DNA of 64,000 nucleotides. It comes from Actinoplanes palleronii. Its GTDB lineage: Bacteria > Actinomycetota > Actinomycetes > Mycobacteriales > Micromonosporaceae. The position numbers and the translations under genes were made by a program. Shown here piece after piece: positions 35,410-44,774 of the stretch; positions within the stretch are counted from its first letter, which is position 1, and each line of letters starts with the position of its first letter. The stretch is taken from contig NZ_BOMS01000128.1 in NCBI RefSeq assembly GCF_016862315.1, forward strand, positions 1 to 64,000, read 5' to 3'. Under the pieces are notes generated by a model, which saw only the letters and a program-made list of their open reading frames with translations, had not been told where the DNA came from and made no database searches.

Positions 35410-36141
35410 TCAGCCCACCTGGATGTAAACGTCGTCCAGCTGCCCGTGGTACATGTCGCTGGACGCCCCGAAGTTCGGCCCGCCCACCCGCAGCGGCATG
35501 GTGTTGTCCACCGCGAGCGTCGCCGGGATCGTCACCTTGGCACCGGCCTCCCCGTCCACCGAGATCGACAGGCTGGTGGCCGACCGCTCACAGACGATCT
35601 TCTTCCAGGCGCCGTCGGCCACCGGCTTCGCCGAGGTGGCGCTGAAGGTCTGCCCGGTGCCCTTGCCGGTCATGATGCACTGCGCCCGCCCGGTCTTCCC
35701 GGTGAGCTGCAGCTTCCAGACGCTGGCGGCGCCGGCCAGGCCCTTCTGCATGATGTTCGCCTTGCCGCGCAGCTGCGCCGCGGTCACCCGGACGCTGGCC
35801 GCCCACCGGAACGTCCGGATGCCCGGGTTCAGGTCGGGCGCGTTCGGGGCCTCGAGCAGGGCCCGCCCGCAGGTGCCGGTGGTCGGGCACAGGGCGGGGA
35901 AGGAGGCGTACCGTCCGGCGCCCTCGGTGTTGATCGCGACGGTGCCGTTGTCGGCACTGCGGACCGTCAGGCTGGAGCCCTTGCCGGACAGGTCGGAGAT
36001 CTTGCCGGCGACCGCGCCGCCGTCGAAATTGTAGCGAGCCACCAGTGTCGGTGGCTGGTCCACCGAGGGCGCGGCGACCGCGGGGGCGGCCAGTGCCGGG
36101 ACCGTCAGAAGAACCAGAGTCGTGAGCTTGAACATCCTCAT
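35410..36141 (-). CDS. secreted LamG/concanavalin-like domain protein
   Basis: The 243-residue protein has a signal peptide (MRMFKLTTLVLLTVPALAAP, cleavage likely at AVAA near residue 24). A single jelly-roll LamG-type domain fills the rest: LVARYNFDGG at its start, FRWAASVRV and IMQKG strands, and LDDVYIQVG at its end. Such domains bind sugars or proteins outside the cell. Cysteines near TTGTCG and QCIM may form disulfides. It is a single-gene unit with its own terminator. No catalytic domain is attached. Confidence 0.88.
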   Translation of the reverse strand: MRMFKLTTLVLLTVPALAAPAVAAPSVDQPPTLVARYNFDGGAVAGKISDLSGKGSSLTVRSADNGTVAINTEGAGRYASFPALCPTTGTCGRALLEAPNAPDLNPGIRTFRWAASVRVTAAQLRGKANIMQKGLAGAASVWKLQLTGKTGRAQCIMTGKGTGQTFSATSAKPVADGAWKKIVCERSATSLSISVDGEAGAKVTIPATLAVDNTMPLRVGGPNFGASSDMYHGQLDDVYIQVG

Positions 36142-36207
36142 GTCCCAGAAGATGCCTCATCGTGCCGGTTTGTGGGGTAAACAACCCGACTAAGTAGATC
36201 GTACGGG

Positions 36208-36588
36208 TCAGAGAAGACCCGCGGACACGGCGATCTGGCACACAGCAACCAGTCGCAGGAGCGGCCAACCGGCGTTGGTCCATTCGGCCACCGTCATCGG
36301 AGCCTCGCCCGCGGCGGGCAGCGGACGGCGCATCCGGACCGCGGCGAAGGCGATGCTGCGGGCGTACGCCGCCAGCCCCTCGGCGTCGATCGCCCGGTCC
36401 GCGTCGTGCAGCGACTCCCGGATCGCGGCCGCGTGCTGGTCGACGGTGGCGAGCAGACCCGGCTCGGCGAACGCGGCGGTGAGGCCGTCCACGCCCACCC
36501 GGGCCATCATCTCGTCGAGGTACGCGTCGGCGGAAACGGTGGCGATCGGGGCGGCGATCGGGGCGAAGGCGATGCTCTCGTTCGTCAT
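36208..36588 (-). CDS. hypothetical protein, possibly DUF6401 family
   Basis: The 126-residue protein shows GLTAAFAEPGLLATVDQHAA in the middle and a C-terminal EWTNAGWPLLRLVAVCQIA. From memory this pattern matches actinobacterial DUF6401 proteins, annotated only as linked to natural-product loci, but I cannot confirm it here. There is no signal peptide. The only cysteine is in the conserved C-terminal helix. No biosynthetic cluster is nearby, and it stands alone between the LamG gene and hrpA. Confidence 0.7.
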   Translation of the reverse strand: MTNESIAFAPIAAPIATVSADAYLDEMMARVGVDGLTAAFAEPGLLATVDQHAAAIRESLHDADRAIDAEGLAAYARSIAFAAVRMRRPLPAAGEAPMTVAEWTNAGWPLLRLVAVCQIAVSAGLL

Positions 36589-36682
36589 GGGAGAGACGTT
36601 ATGGGGTGCCGCCCGGTCACGACAGGGACGTGACCGAACGGCACCACAGGCGCACCGAGCTGCACCTGAACGGCCCGCCGGG

Positions 36683-39600
36683 CTAGAGCGGCAGCGCGTC
36701 CATGGCCTTGAATATGCGCTTGTCAGAGACCGGGTACGCGGTCCCCAGCGCCTGCGCGAAGAAGTTGATCCGCAACTCCTCGAGCATCCAGCGGATCTCC
36801 CGCAACCCCTCCGAGGCCGGCCCGCCGACCGGTGCCTCGGCCTTCAGCTCGCGGTACTCCGTCTCGATCTCGTGGAATTGCGTGGTCAGCTGCCGGTCCC
36901 GCCCGGCGCCGGCCGCGAGCCGGTCCAGCCGGTGCACGATGCCGCGCAGGTACCGCGGCAGGTGGTGCAGCTGACGCCACCCGGTCTCGGTCACGAACCC
37001 CTGGTAGACGAGCCCCTTGAGCTGGCCACGGATGTCGGCGAGCGCGGGCAGCAGCGCCGGGTCCTTGACGACCCGCAGTCGCTGCTCCACGTCGTACGCG
37101 GAGGAGAGCACGGCCTGGACCTGGGTGACCACGTTGGCCACCGCGTCGACGAGGTCCTCCCGGACCGTGTCGCGCAGCGACGCGAACTCCACCGACGACC
37201 AGACCGGCCCGCCGGCGTCCGCGACCAGCTTGTCCACCGCCGCGCCGGCGCAGTCGTCGAGCAGGTCGGCGATCGACCGGTACGGGTTCGACCGGGACAG
37301 CTCCAGCTTCGCCCGGTTGTCCAGCCGGCCCTGCAGGAACCGGGCGGCCGGCGGCAGCGTGAGCAGCAGCAACCGCCGGGTGCCGGCTCGCATCGCGACC
37401 TGCTGCTCGGCCTCGGTCTCGAACACCTTGACGCCGATGCTGGCGCCCTCGTCGACCAGGGCCGGCCAGACGTTGACCTGGTAGCCGCCGCGGGTCTGCG
37501 CGACCCGGCGCGGCAGGGCGCCGAAGTCGTTCGTGGTGATCCCGGTGCGTTCCAGGTTGCCGGCCGCGCGGGAGATGGTGGCCTGCACCTTGGGTGCCAA
37601 CTGGCGCCGGAGCACCTCGATGTCGCGGCCCTCGGCGACCACCTCGCCGTGCTCGTTGATCACCCGGAAGTTCATCCGCAGGTGGTCCGGGACCTGGTCG
37701 GGGCGCCAGGCGTCGCGGGGCACCACGGTGCCGGTGAGCCGGCGCAGCTCGGCGCCGATCGCGTCGGGCAGCGGGCCGCGCCGGACCGGTGCCCGGTCGA
37801 GGGCCGCCTCGGCCCAGTCCGGCACCGGGACGAAGCTGGTGCGCAGCGCCTTGGGCAGGGCCCGGATCAGCGCGACGACCACGTCCTTGCGGAATCCGGG
37901 CACCGACCAGCCGAAGTCGTCCGCGTCGATCTTGTTGATCAGGTCGAGCGGCACCTTCACGGTGACGCCGTCGGCGTGCGAGGTCGGCTCGAACTCGTAG
38001 ATCAGCGGCAGTTTGACGCCCGCCGACATCCAGGCGTCCGGGAACGCGTTCGGGTCGACGGTGTCGCGGCCCGCGTTGACCACGTCATCGCGGGTGAAAT
38101 GCAAGAACTGCGGATTGTCGTGCTTGGCCTTTTTCCACCAGCCGTCGAAATGGCGGGAGGACACCACTTCAGCCGGGATGCGCGCGTCATAGAGCGCATA
38201 CACCGTCTCGTCGTCGACGGCGATGTCCCGGCGTCGCGCGCGATTCTCGATCTCGGTGATCTGCTTCAGCAGGCGCTGGTTGGCAGCGAAGAACGGGTGG
38301 TGCGTCTCCCAGTCACCCTCGACCAGGGCGTGCCGGATGAACAGGTCACGGGCCGCCTCCGGGTCGACCTTTCCGTAACCGACGCGGCGGCGCGGGATGA
38401 TCGGCAGGCCGTACAGGGTGACCTTCTCGAACGCCATCACGGCGCCCAGCCTGCGGTCCCAGTGCGGTTCGCTGTAGGAGTGTTTGACCAGGTGGGGGGC
38501 GAGTTTTTCGGCCCACTCCGGCTCGATCCGGGCGTTCACCCGGCCCCACAGGCGGCTGGTCTCGACCAGCTCGGCCGACATCACCCAGCGTGGCTGCTTC
38601 TTGAACAACGCCGAGCCCGGGAAGATCGCGAACTTCGCGCCGCGGGCGCCCAGGTATTCACGTTTGTCGGTGTCCTTGAGCCCGAGGTGGCTGAGCAGAC
38701 CCGCGAGGAGGGCGGTGTGCACCGGTTGCGGCGCGACTCCGGCTTCCCAGTTCTCCTGGAAGGGCAGATCGAGGGTACGGACGACCTGCCGCAGCTGGGC
38801 ATAGATGTCCTGCCATTCCCGGATCCGCAGGTAGTTCAGGAACTCCGACTTGCACATCCGGCGGAACTGGTTGCCGGAGAGCTCCTGCTGCTGCTCGCGC
38901 AGATAGCGCCACAGGTTGAGGTAGCTGAAGAAGTCCGATTCCTTGTCGGTGAACCGGGCGTGCTTCTCGTCGGCCTGCTGCTGCTTCTCGGCCGGCCGCT
39001 CCCGCGGGTCCTGCAGCGACAGCGCGGCCGCGATCACCATCACCTCGGCGACGCACTCCTGCTTGCCGGCCTCGATCACCATCCGGGCCAGCCGCGGGTC
39101 GACCGGCAGCTGGGCCAGCTGGCGGCCCATCGGGGTGAGCTTGCGGTCCTCGAGCGCGCCGAGTTCCTCGAGCAGCTTCACGCCGTCGTTGACGTTGCGC
39201 TTGTCCGGCGGGTCGATGAACGGGAACTTGGCCAGGTCACCGAGGCCCAGGTTGGTCATCTGCAGGATGACCGAGGCCAGGTTGGTCCGCAGGATCTCCG
39301 GCTCGGTGAACTCCGGGCGCCCGGCGAAGTCCTCCTCCGAGTACAGCCGGATGCAGATGCCGTCCGAGGTGCGCCCGCAGCGGCCCTTGCGCTGGTTCGC
39401 GCTGGCCTGCGAGACCGCCTCGATCGGCAGCCGCTGCACCTTGAGCCGGCTGGAGTACCGGCTGATCCGGGCGGTGCCCGGGTCGATCACGTAGCGGATG
39501 CCGGGCACCGTCAGCGAGGTCTCGGCGACGTTGGTGGCCAGCACGATCCGGCGGCCGGTGTGGCGTTCGAAGACCTTGTGCTGCTCGGCCGCGGAGAGCC

Positions 39601-40615
39601 GGCCGTAGAGCGGGACCACCTCGGTGTTGCGCAGGTTCTTCTTGTTCAGCGCCTCCGCGGCGTCCCGGATGTCGCGCTCGCCGGAGAGGAAGACCAGGAT
39701 GTCGCCGTCGGTCGGCAGCTCGTCGACGGCCGCGCTGATCCCCTCGAGCTGGTCGATCGGCTCCTCGCGCAGTTCCTCGTCGTCGAGCACGGTCGTGGTG
39801 ACCAGCGGGCGGTACCGGACCTCGACCGGGAACGTGCGCCCGGACACCTCGATCACCGGCGCCGGTTTCCCGTTCGCGTCGGCGAAGTGCTCGGCGAACC
39901 GCTGCGTCTCGATGGTCGCCGAGGTGATCACGAGCTTGAGGTCGGGCCGCTTCGGGAGCAGCTCGCGCAGGTAGCCCAGGATGAAGTCGATGTTGAGGCT
40001 GCGCTCGTGGGCCTCGTCGATGATCAGCGTGTCGTACCGCCAGAGCATCCGGTCGGTCTGGATCTCGGCCAGCAGGATGCCGTCGGTCATCACCTTGACC
40101 AGGGTGTCCTCGCTCACCTGGTCGGTGAACCGGACCTTGTAGCCGACCGTCTTGCCGAGCGGCCGGTCGAGCTCCTCGGCGATCCGCTCGGCGACGGTCC
40201 GGGCCGCGATCCGGCGCGGCTGGGTGTGCCCGATCTGACCGCGGACGCCCCGGCCCAGCTCCAGACAGATCTTGGGGATCTGGGTGGTCTTGCCGGAGCC
40301 GGTCTCGCCGGCCACGACCACCACCTGGTGGTCGCGGATCGCCGCGGCGATGTCGTCCTTGCGGGCGCTGACCGGCAGCAGCGGCGGATAGGTGATCGGG
40401 GGCACGCCGGCGATCCGGCTGGCCAGGCGCGACTGCGCCCGGTCCACCTCGGCGGCGATCTCGGCGATCGCCGCAGACCGGGCGGTGTCCTCGCGGATCC
40501 GCCTGGTCCCGTCGAGGCGGCGCCGGAGCCGGTGTTCGTCACGGGGCAGGAGCTGGGAGATCCGGTCGCGAAGCTCGTGCGCGGGAGCCGGAGCGGGAGG
40601 AGGCGTTATCGACAT
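36683..40615 (-). CDS. hrpA: ATP-dependent RNA helicase HrpA
   Basis: The 1310-residue DEAH-box helicase has Walker A GETGSGKT at 103-110, DEAH at 200-203, SAT motif VITSATI near 230, and motif VI near QRKGRCGRTSDG. The helicase-associated and OB-fold regions follow, and the long C-terminal DUF3418 region makes up the full HrpA length. HrpA remodels mRNA and rescues stalled ribosomes in E. coli. The ATG at 40613-40615 gives the standard N-terminus. It is monocistronic. Confidence 0.95.
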   Translation of the reverse strand: MSITPPPAPAPAHELRDRISQLLPRDEHRLRRRLDGTRRIREDTARSAAIAEIAAEVDRAQSRLASRIAGVPPITYPPLLPVSARKDDIAAAIRDHQVVVVAGETGSGKTTQIPKICLELGRGVRGQIGHTQPRRIAARTVAERIAEELDRPLGKTVGYKVRFTDQVSEDTLVKVMTDGILLAEIQTDRMLWRYDTLIIDEAHERSLNIDFILGYLRELLPKRPDLKLVITSATIETQRFAEHFADANGKPAPVIEVSGRTFPVEVRYRPLVTTTVLDDEELREEPIDQLEGISAAVDELPTDGDILVFLSGERDIRDAAEALNKKNLRNTEVVPLYGRLSAAEQHKVFERHTGRRIVLATNVAETSLTVPGIRYVIDPGTARISRYSSRLKVQRLPIEAVSQASANQRKGRCGRTSDGICIRLYSEEDFAGRPEFTEPEILRTNLASVILQMTNLGLGDLAKFPFIDPPDKRNVNDGVKLLEELGALEDRKLTPMGRQLAQLPVDPRLARMVIEAGKQECVAEVMVIAAALSLQDPRERPAEKQQQADEKHARFTDKESDFFSYLNLWRYLREQQQELSGNQFRRMCKSEFLNYLRIREWQDIYAQLRQVVRTLDLPFQENWEAGVAPQPVHTALLAGLLSHLGLKDTDKREYLGARGAKFAIFPGSALFKKQPRWVMSAELVETSRLWGRVNARIEPEWAEKLAPHLVKHSYSEPHWDRRLGAVMAFEKVTLYGLPIIPRRRVGYGKVDPEAARDLFIRHALVEGDWETHHPFFAANQRLLKQITEIENRARRRDIAVDDETVYALYDARIPAEVVSSRHFDGWWKKAKHDNPQFLHFTRDDVVNAGRDTVDPNAFPDAWMSAGVKLPLIYEFEPTSHADGVTVKVPLDLINKIDADDFGWSVPGFRKDVVVALIRALPKALRTSFVPVPDWAEAALDRAPVRRGPLPDAIGAELRRLTGTVVPRDAWRPDQVPDHLRMNFRVINEHGEVVAEGRDIEVLRRQLAPKVQATISRAAGNLERTGITTNDFGALPRRVAQTRGGYQVNVWPALVDEGASIGVKVFETEAEQQVAMRAGTRRLLLLTLPPAARFLQGRLDNRAKLELSRSNPYRSIADLLDDCAGAAVDKLVADAGGPVWSSVEFASLRDTVREDLVDAVANVVTQVQAVLSSAYDVEQRLRVVKDPALLPALADIRGQLKGLVYQGFVTETGWRQLHHLPRYLRGIVHRLDRLAAGAGRDRQLTTQFHEIETEYRELKAEAPVGGPASEGLREIRWMLEELRINFFAQALGTAYPVSDKRIFKAMDALPL

Positions 40616-40679
40616 GGCGCGACAAGAATAGGCGGATCCGCAGCGGAACGCCTGGTGATTAACGCCGCCCTCGGCCCGG

Positions 40680-41777
40680 TCAGTTGCTGGCCGTGCTGTC
40701 CGGGTTCGCCAGCAGCCACTGATCGATGGTGTCGTTCTTGATCGCGGCGAACATCGCGGTCGAGGCGTCGTAGTCGAGATCCACCGCGGAGCCGGCCGGC
40801 GTCTTGAGGTTCGACGAGGCGTACGGCACGGTCGCGAACGTGATGTTCGCCGGACGGATGTCGCGCACCGCCAGGGTCAGGTCACGCAGGTCGAGGTTCT
40901 CGTCGACGGTCAGCGAGTCGGCCGCGATGCCGAGCAGCGAGTCCAGGGCGAGCGGCTTGAACAGCATGTTGTTCTTGGCCACCTTGGCGATCACCGCCTT
41001 GACCACGAGCTGCTGGTTGCGGATCCGGCCGAAGTCGCCGCCGGGCACGTTGTAGCGCTGCCGCATGAACTCCTCGGCGACGTCACCGTCCATGTCGTGG
41101 CAGCCCTGCTTCCACTCCCGGGCCGAGAACGTGGACTTCACGTCGTACGGGACGCAGACGTTGACCCCGTCCACCGCGTCGACCAGGTCCACGATGCTGG
41201 CGAAGTTCGCGATCATCGCGCCGTCCAGCGGGACGCCGGTGAGCTTGCGTACGGTGGCGGCGGTGAGCGCCGCCCCGCCGAACGCGAACGCCGCGTTGAT
41301 CTTGTTCTTGCCGCCCTTCCAGCTCCCGCCGGCCGGCACGTCGACGTAGCTGTCCCGCGGGATCGAGACGATCGTCGCCTTGTCCCGGCTCTTGGCGATG
41401 TGCACCAGCATGATGGTGTCCGACCGTTCGCCGATCGGGCTGGTCCCGCCGGGCTCGATGGCCCGCGAGTCGGAGCCGAGCATCAGCAGGTTCAGCGCGC
41501 CGGAATCCCAGTTCTCCTTGCTCTGCTCGGCCTCCCCGGCCGGGGCGGACGGCAGCAGCGCGGCCCGGTCCACCTTGCCGGAGTACCGGCTGACCAGCAG
41601 GTACCCGCCACCGACCACGCCGGAGACAACGACCACCAGCAGCACCGAGAGCACGATCAGGGCTTTCTGCCATCCCGGCCGTCGCCGGAAGCGCCCCTTT
41701 CGTCCGGTCGGGGTCTCGGTGGCCGGCTCGGCGGTCGCGTCGGGCGCGGTACCGGGATCCTGATGATCTGAATTCAC
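40680..41777 (-). CDS. LytR-CpsA-Psr (LCP) family cell-wall ligase
   Basis: The protein of about 365 residues has a short cytosolic N-terminus, one membrane helix (ALIVLSVLLVVVVSGVVGGG, about residues 39-58) and an extracellular LCP domain. Family marks are LNLLMLGSDSR, RSDTIMLVHI, ATIVSIPRDSYVDVP, KINAAFAFGG and the C-terminal RIRNQQLVV. LCP enzymes transfer polymers from lipid carriers to peptidoglycan. I list the GTG at 41775-41777. An in-frame TTG at 41813 has a better-spaced GGGGGAGG, so the true start may be 12 codons longer. Confidence 0.92.
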   Translation of the reverse strand: MNSDHQDPGTAPDATAEPATETPTGRKGRFRRRPGWQKALIVLSVLLVVVVSGVVGGGYLLVSRYSGKVDRAALLPSAPAGEAEQSKENWDSGALNLLMLGSDSRAIEPGGTSPIGERSDTIMLVHIAKSRDKATIVSIPRDSYVDVPAGGSWKGGKNKINAAFAFGGAALTAATVRKLTGVPLDGAMIANFASIVDLVDAVDGVNVCVPYDVKSTFSAREWKQGCHDMDGDVAEEFMRQRYNVPGGDFGRIRNQQLVVKAVIAKVAKNNMLFKPLALDSLLGIAADSLTVDENLDLRDLTLAVRDIRPANITFATVPYASSNLKTPAGSAVDLDYDASTAMFAAIKNDTIDQWLLANPDSTASN

Positions 41778-41940
41778 CCGCCTCACTGTCGGGGCGGCGG
41801 GCCCGCCGGTCAAGCCGGAGGCCTCCCCCGTTCAGCCCTTTCGCACCGGCCGACGCGGCCGGTGACATCCCGTTTCCCCGGGGCGCCCTGGATCGATATC
41901 CCGGATGACGGGATACCGAGTAACCGAATCGAGGTCGAGG

Positions 41941-42321
41941 GTGATCGTTGTCGCAGAGGACCACGACGACATCCGGTACGTGCTCAAACGCTCTTTGGAG
42001 CGGGCCGGGCACCGGGTGGTGGTGGCCGCGGACGGAGCGGCGGCCCTGGAGGCGATCCGGGAGCATCGGCCGGATCTGGTGGTCACCGACGTCGACATGC
42101 CGCAGATGACCGGGCTGGACCTGTGCCGGGCGATCCGGGCGGACGACGACCTGCGGCACATCCCGGTGGTGGTGGCCAGCGGGTCGCTGATGCCCGGGGA
42201 CAAGCAAGCCAGCGACGCGGGTGCGTCGGCGACACTGCTCAAGCCGTTCGTGCCGGCGCAGCTGCTGGCCCTGGTGGCGGCGCTGCTGCCACAGACCGCC
42301 AAGGACGGTGTCAGCGGATAG
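41941..42321 (+). CDS. single-domain CheY-like response regulator
   Basis: The 126-residue receiver domain has the acidic pair in VVAEDHDD at the N-terminus, the phospho-acceptor Asp50 in VVTDVDMPQMTG, a switch Ser near VVVASGS and the conserved Lys in LLKPF. No output domain follows. I chose the GTG at 41941 because GAGGTCGAG precedes it; an ATG 12 codons earlier lacks a site. It converges with the CHASE-PAS histidine kinase gene, its likely partner, only 42 bases away. Confidence 0.88.
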   Translation: MIVVAEDHDDIRYVLKRSLERAGHRVVVAADGAAALEAIREHRPDLVVTDVDMPQMTGLDLCRAIRADDDLRHIPVVVASGSLMPGDKQASDAGASATLLKPFVPAQLLALVAALLPQTAKDGVSG

Positions 42322-42322
42322 G

Positions 42323-42372
42323 GGTGCCGGTCAGCCCGGGTGCCGGTCAACCCGGGTGCTGGTCAGTCCTGG
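42323..42372. repeat. 16-base tandem repeat between convergent genes
   Basis: Three head-to-tail copies of GGTGCCGGTCARCCCG start at 42323, 42339 and 42355, with a partial fourth. The array begins at the response regulator stop and runs into the last codons of the kinase gene. Confidence 0.7.
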
Positions 42373-44696
42373 TGCTGATGGTCGGGCACCGGGGCGTGCA
42401 GGCGGGCCGCCGCCGGGTCGTGCGACGACGGCGCGGCGGACGGCAGCGCGCCCATCCCGGGCAGCCGGCTGTCCAGGACCGCGGCCCGCTCGGCCAGGGC
42501 CCGGTCCAGCGCGGCGCGGACCTCGGCGTCCTCGTCCCCGACGGGTTCGGCCGGAATGTGGTTCATCGTGTCGTCCTCTCCGACGGCCGCGGCCGGCAGG
42601 GTGAAGTGGAAGCGGGTGCCCCCGCCGGGGTTGTCCTCGACGCCGATCTCGCCGCCGTGCCGGTCCACGATCCGCTGGCAGATGGCCAGGCCCAGGCCGG
42701 TGCCGGCATAGGCGGCCGACCCCTGCGCCCGATGGAACGACTCGAAGATCCGGGCCTTGTCCGGGTCCGGGATGCCGATCCCGGCGTCACTGACCTCGAT
42801 CTGCGCCCAGCCCGGCGCCGCCACGCCGGACGTGACGGTCGCGCGCGGCACGGCGCCCGGCCGGACGTACTTGAAGGCGTTGCCGATCAGGTTGTCCAGC
42901 ACGTGCCGGAGCATCGCCGGGTCGGCCCGGACCGCGGGCAGCGGCTCGACCGACCACTCGGGTTCCGGCCCGCTGCCGCGCAGCGCCGCGGCCCGCTCCT
43001 GCAGCACCTCCCGGATCAGCGGCTCCAGCGCGACGTCGCCGATCCGCAGCGGCGCGTCCCGCGCGGTGCTGTACGCCAGCAGCGTCTCGATCAGCGTGTC
43101 CATCCGGTCCACCGACCGGATGATCCGGCTCAGCGAGTACCGCAGCTCCTGCTCGTCACCGGGGTCCTCGATGGCCAGCTCGCAGTGCCCGCGCACGATG
43201 GCCAGGGGTGCCTTCAGGTCGTGCGCCACCACACCCGCGAAGATCGCCAGGTCCTTCTCGTACCGGCGCAGGTCGGTGATGTCCCGGGAGACCGCGACCG
43301 CGCCGCGCAGCCCGGCGCTCGGGTCCAGCGGCCGCCCGTCGACGCTGAGCAGCACCCCGTCCGGGCGCCCGGCGTTGCGGATGAACACCTCGACCCCGTC
43401 GGTCTGCTCGCCGTGCAGCGCCCGGATCAGCGGCATCTCCTCCAGCGGCATCGGGGTGACCCCGTCCGCCCGGTACGCGCCGTAGTGCTCCTGCCAGGTC
43501 TCCGGGTGGCCGCCGACGTCGTCCACGCCCATCAGCCGCCTGGCCGCCGGGTTCTCCAGCAGCACCCGGCCGTCGCCGTCGACGACGCTGACCCCGTCAC
43601 CGAGGGTCGTCATGATCGCGCCGAGCAGCCCGGCCTGTTTGCGGCTCTCCACCTCGGCGGCGCGCAGCTCGGCGGTGGCCTGCTCGACCCGGGCGCGGGC
43701 CCGGGCCCGGCCGGTGGCCAGCACCAGGACCAGCCAGCCCAGCAGGCCGGTGAGGATCAGCCCGCCGGTCAGCACGATGACCGGCAACCGGCTCCCGGCG
43801 CCGGGCAGCCGTGCCGAGTCGGCGCGCAGGCCGAGCTCCCAGACGTGGTCGGCGACCGGGACCGGATCCACCCGGCTCAGGTCCGGATCGCCGGGGACGC
43901 TGAGCCGGGCCACCTCGGCGCGGCTGCCGTCGCTGTTGACCGCGACCAGGCTGCCGTCCAGCTGGCCCTGGCTGACCGTGTCCAGCACCCCGGCCAGGAA
44001 GTCGCCGCCGCGCAGGCCGAGGACCACCCAGCCGCGGAACACCGGGTCGTTGGCCCGGGTCCAGACCGGCGCGGCGAAGACGAACGACTGCTGCTGCCGG
44101 CCCGCGGGCAGGCCGCGGTCACGGACCAGGACGTACGTGTCGGAGACCGTGGGGCGCATGGTCTCCTCGGCGGCCCGCAGCGCGGCGGCCGGCTGGGGCA
44201 CCCCGCTCAGGTCGGTTCCGGTCCGGCCGGCGCCGTCCTGCTCGTTCAGCAGCCGGGTGAAGACCGGGAAGTAGTGGTCGTCGCGGCCGGGCTCGGGACG
44301 CAGGGTCAGGTCGGTGGTGCCGGCCGCGCGCCAGTGCGCCTGGGCGGCCGGGATCTGCGCGGTGGTGACCGGCACGACGTACGCGACGGCGACCGCCCCG
44401 ATCAGCCCGGCGGACGCCAGCGGCGCACTGGCCAGGTCGAAGTCCGCCCAGTTCAGCTCGTCACCGGCGGCGATCCCGGCGGCCGTGGTCTCGAGCAGGG
44501 TGCGGTACCGGTCGGTCTCGGCGCGGACCGCGGCGAGGGCCATCTGCGCGCGCTGGTCCATCACCCGCTGGCTGCCGTCGTGTTGCGCGGTGCGCAGCCC
44601 GGCCACCACGAACAGGGTGGCGAGCACACCGCCGAGCACGACGGCGGCCGCCAGCGCCGAGCCGGTCCATCGGCTCCGGACCCGTCCCGCAGTCAC
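42363..44696 (-). CDS. CHASE-PAS sensor histidine kinase
   Basis: The protein of about 777 residues has a first membrane helix, an extracellular CHASE domain (about 70-280), a second membrane helix near LTGGLILTGLLGWLVLVLA, and a coiled linker. A PAS domain (starting IMTTLGDGVSVVDGDGRV), a HisKA domain with the phospho-histidine in VVAHDLKAPLA (about residue 492) and an HATPase domain (N-box LDNLIGNAFKYV, DAGIGIP, GTGLGLAI) follow. CHASE domains sense small extracellular ligands such as adenine- or peptide-like molecules. GTG at 44694-44696 has GGAG six bases upstream; longer starts exist at 44711 and 44729. Confidence 0.9.
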   Translation of the reverse strand: MTAGRVRSRWTGSALAAAVVLGGVLATLFVVAGLRTAQHDGSQRVMDQRAQMALAAVRAETDRYRTLLETTAAGIAAGDELNWADFDLASAPLASAGLIGAVAVAYVVPVTTAQIPAAQAHWRAAGTTDLTLRPEPGRDDHYFPVFTRLLNEQDGAGRTGTDLSGVPQPAAALRAAEETMRPTVSDTYVLVRDRGLPAGRQQQSFVFAAPVWTRANDPVFRGWVVLGLRGGDFLAGVLDTVSQGQLDGSLVAVNSDGSRAEVARLSVPGDPDLSRVDPVPVADHVWELGLRADSARLPGAGSRLPVIVLTGGLILTGLLGWLVLVLATGRARARARVEQATAELRAAEVESRKQAGLLGAIMTTLGDGVSVVDGDGRVLLENPAARRLMGVDDVGGHPETWQEHYGAYRADGVTPMPLEEMPLIRALHGEQTDGVEVFIRNAGRPDGVLLSVDGRPLDPSAGLRGAVAVSRDITDLRRYEKDLAIFAGVVAHDLKAPLAIVRGHCELAIEDPGDEQELRYSLSRIIRSVDRMDTLIETLLAYSTARDAPLRIGDVALEPLIREVLQERAAALRGSGPEPEWSVEPLPAVRADPAMLRHVLDNLIGNAFKYVRPGAVPRATVTSGVAAPGWAQIEVSDAGIGIPDPDKARIFESFHRAQGSAAYAGTGLGLAICQRIVDRHGGEIGVEDNPGGGTRFHFTLPAAAVGEDDTMNHIPAEPVGDEDAEVRAALDRALAERAAVLDSRLPGMGALPSAAPSSHDPAAARLHAPVPDHQHQD

Positions 44697-44731
44697 CCCT
44701 CGCTCCACCATGAGGAGCGTAAGCCGCACAA

Positions 44732-44766
44732 CGCCCCCGTCGGCCTGACTTCGGCCAATGGGGGCG
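44732..44766 (-). terminator. terminator downstream of the cell-wall hydrolase
   Basis: CGCCCCC-GTC-GGCC and GGCC-AAT-GGGGGCG form a two-part stem around a TGACTTC loop. It lies 8 bases after the hydrolase stop and before the kinase gene on the same strand. Confidence 0.7.
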
Positions 44767-44774
44767 CGGCGGGG

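Noticed and set aside
36275..40741. 1488-codon plus-strand open frame
   Set aside because: It lies wholly opposite hrpA and its neighbours. It has no ribosome binding site and the composition of an antisense frame.
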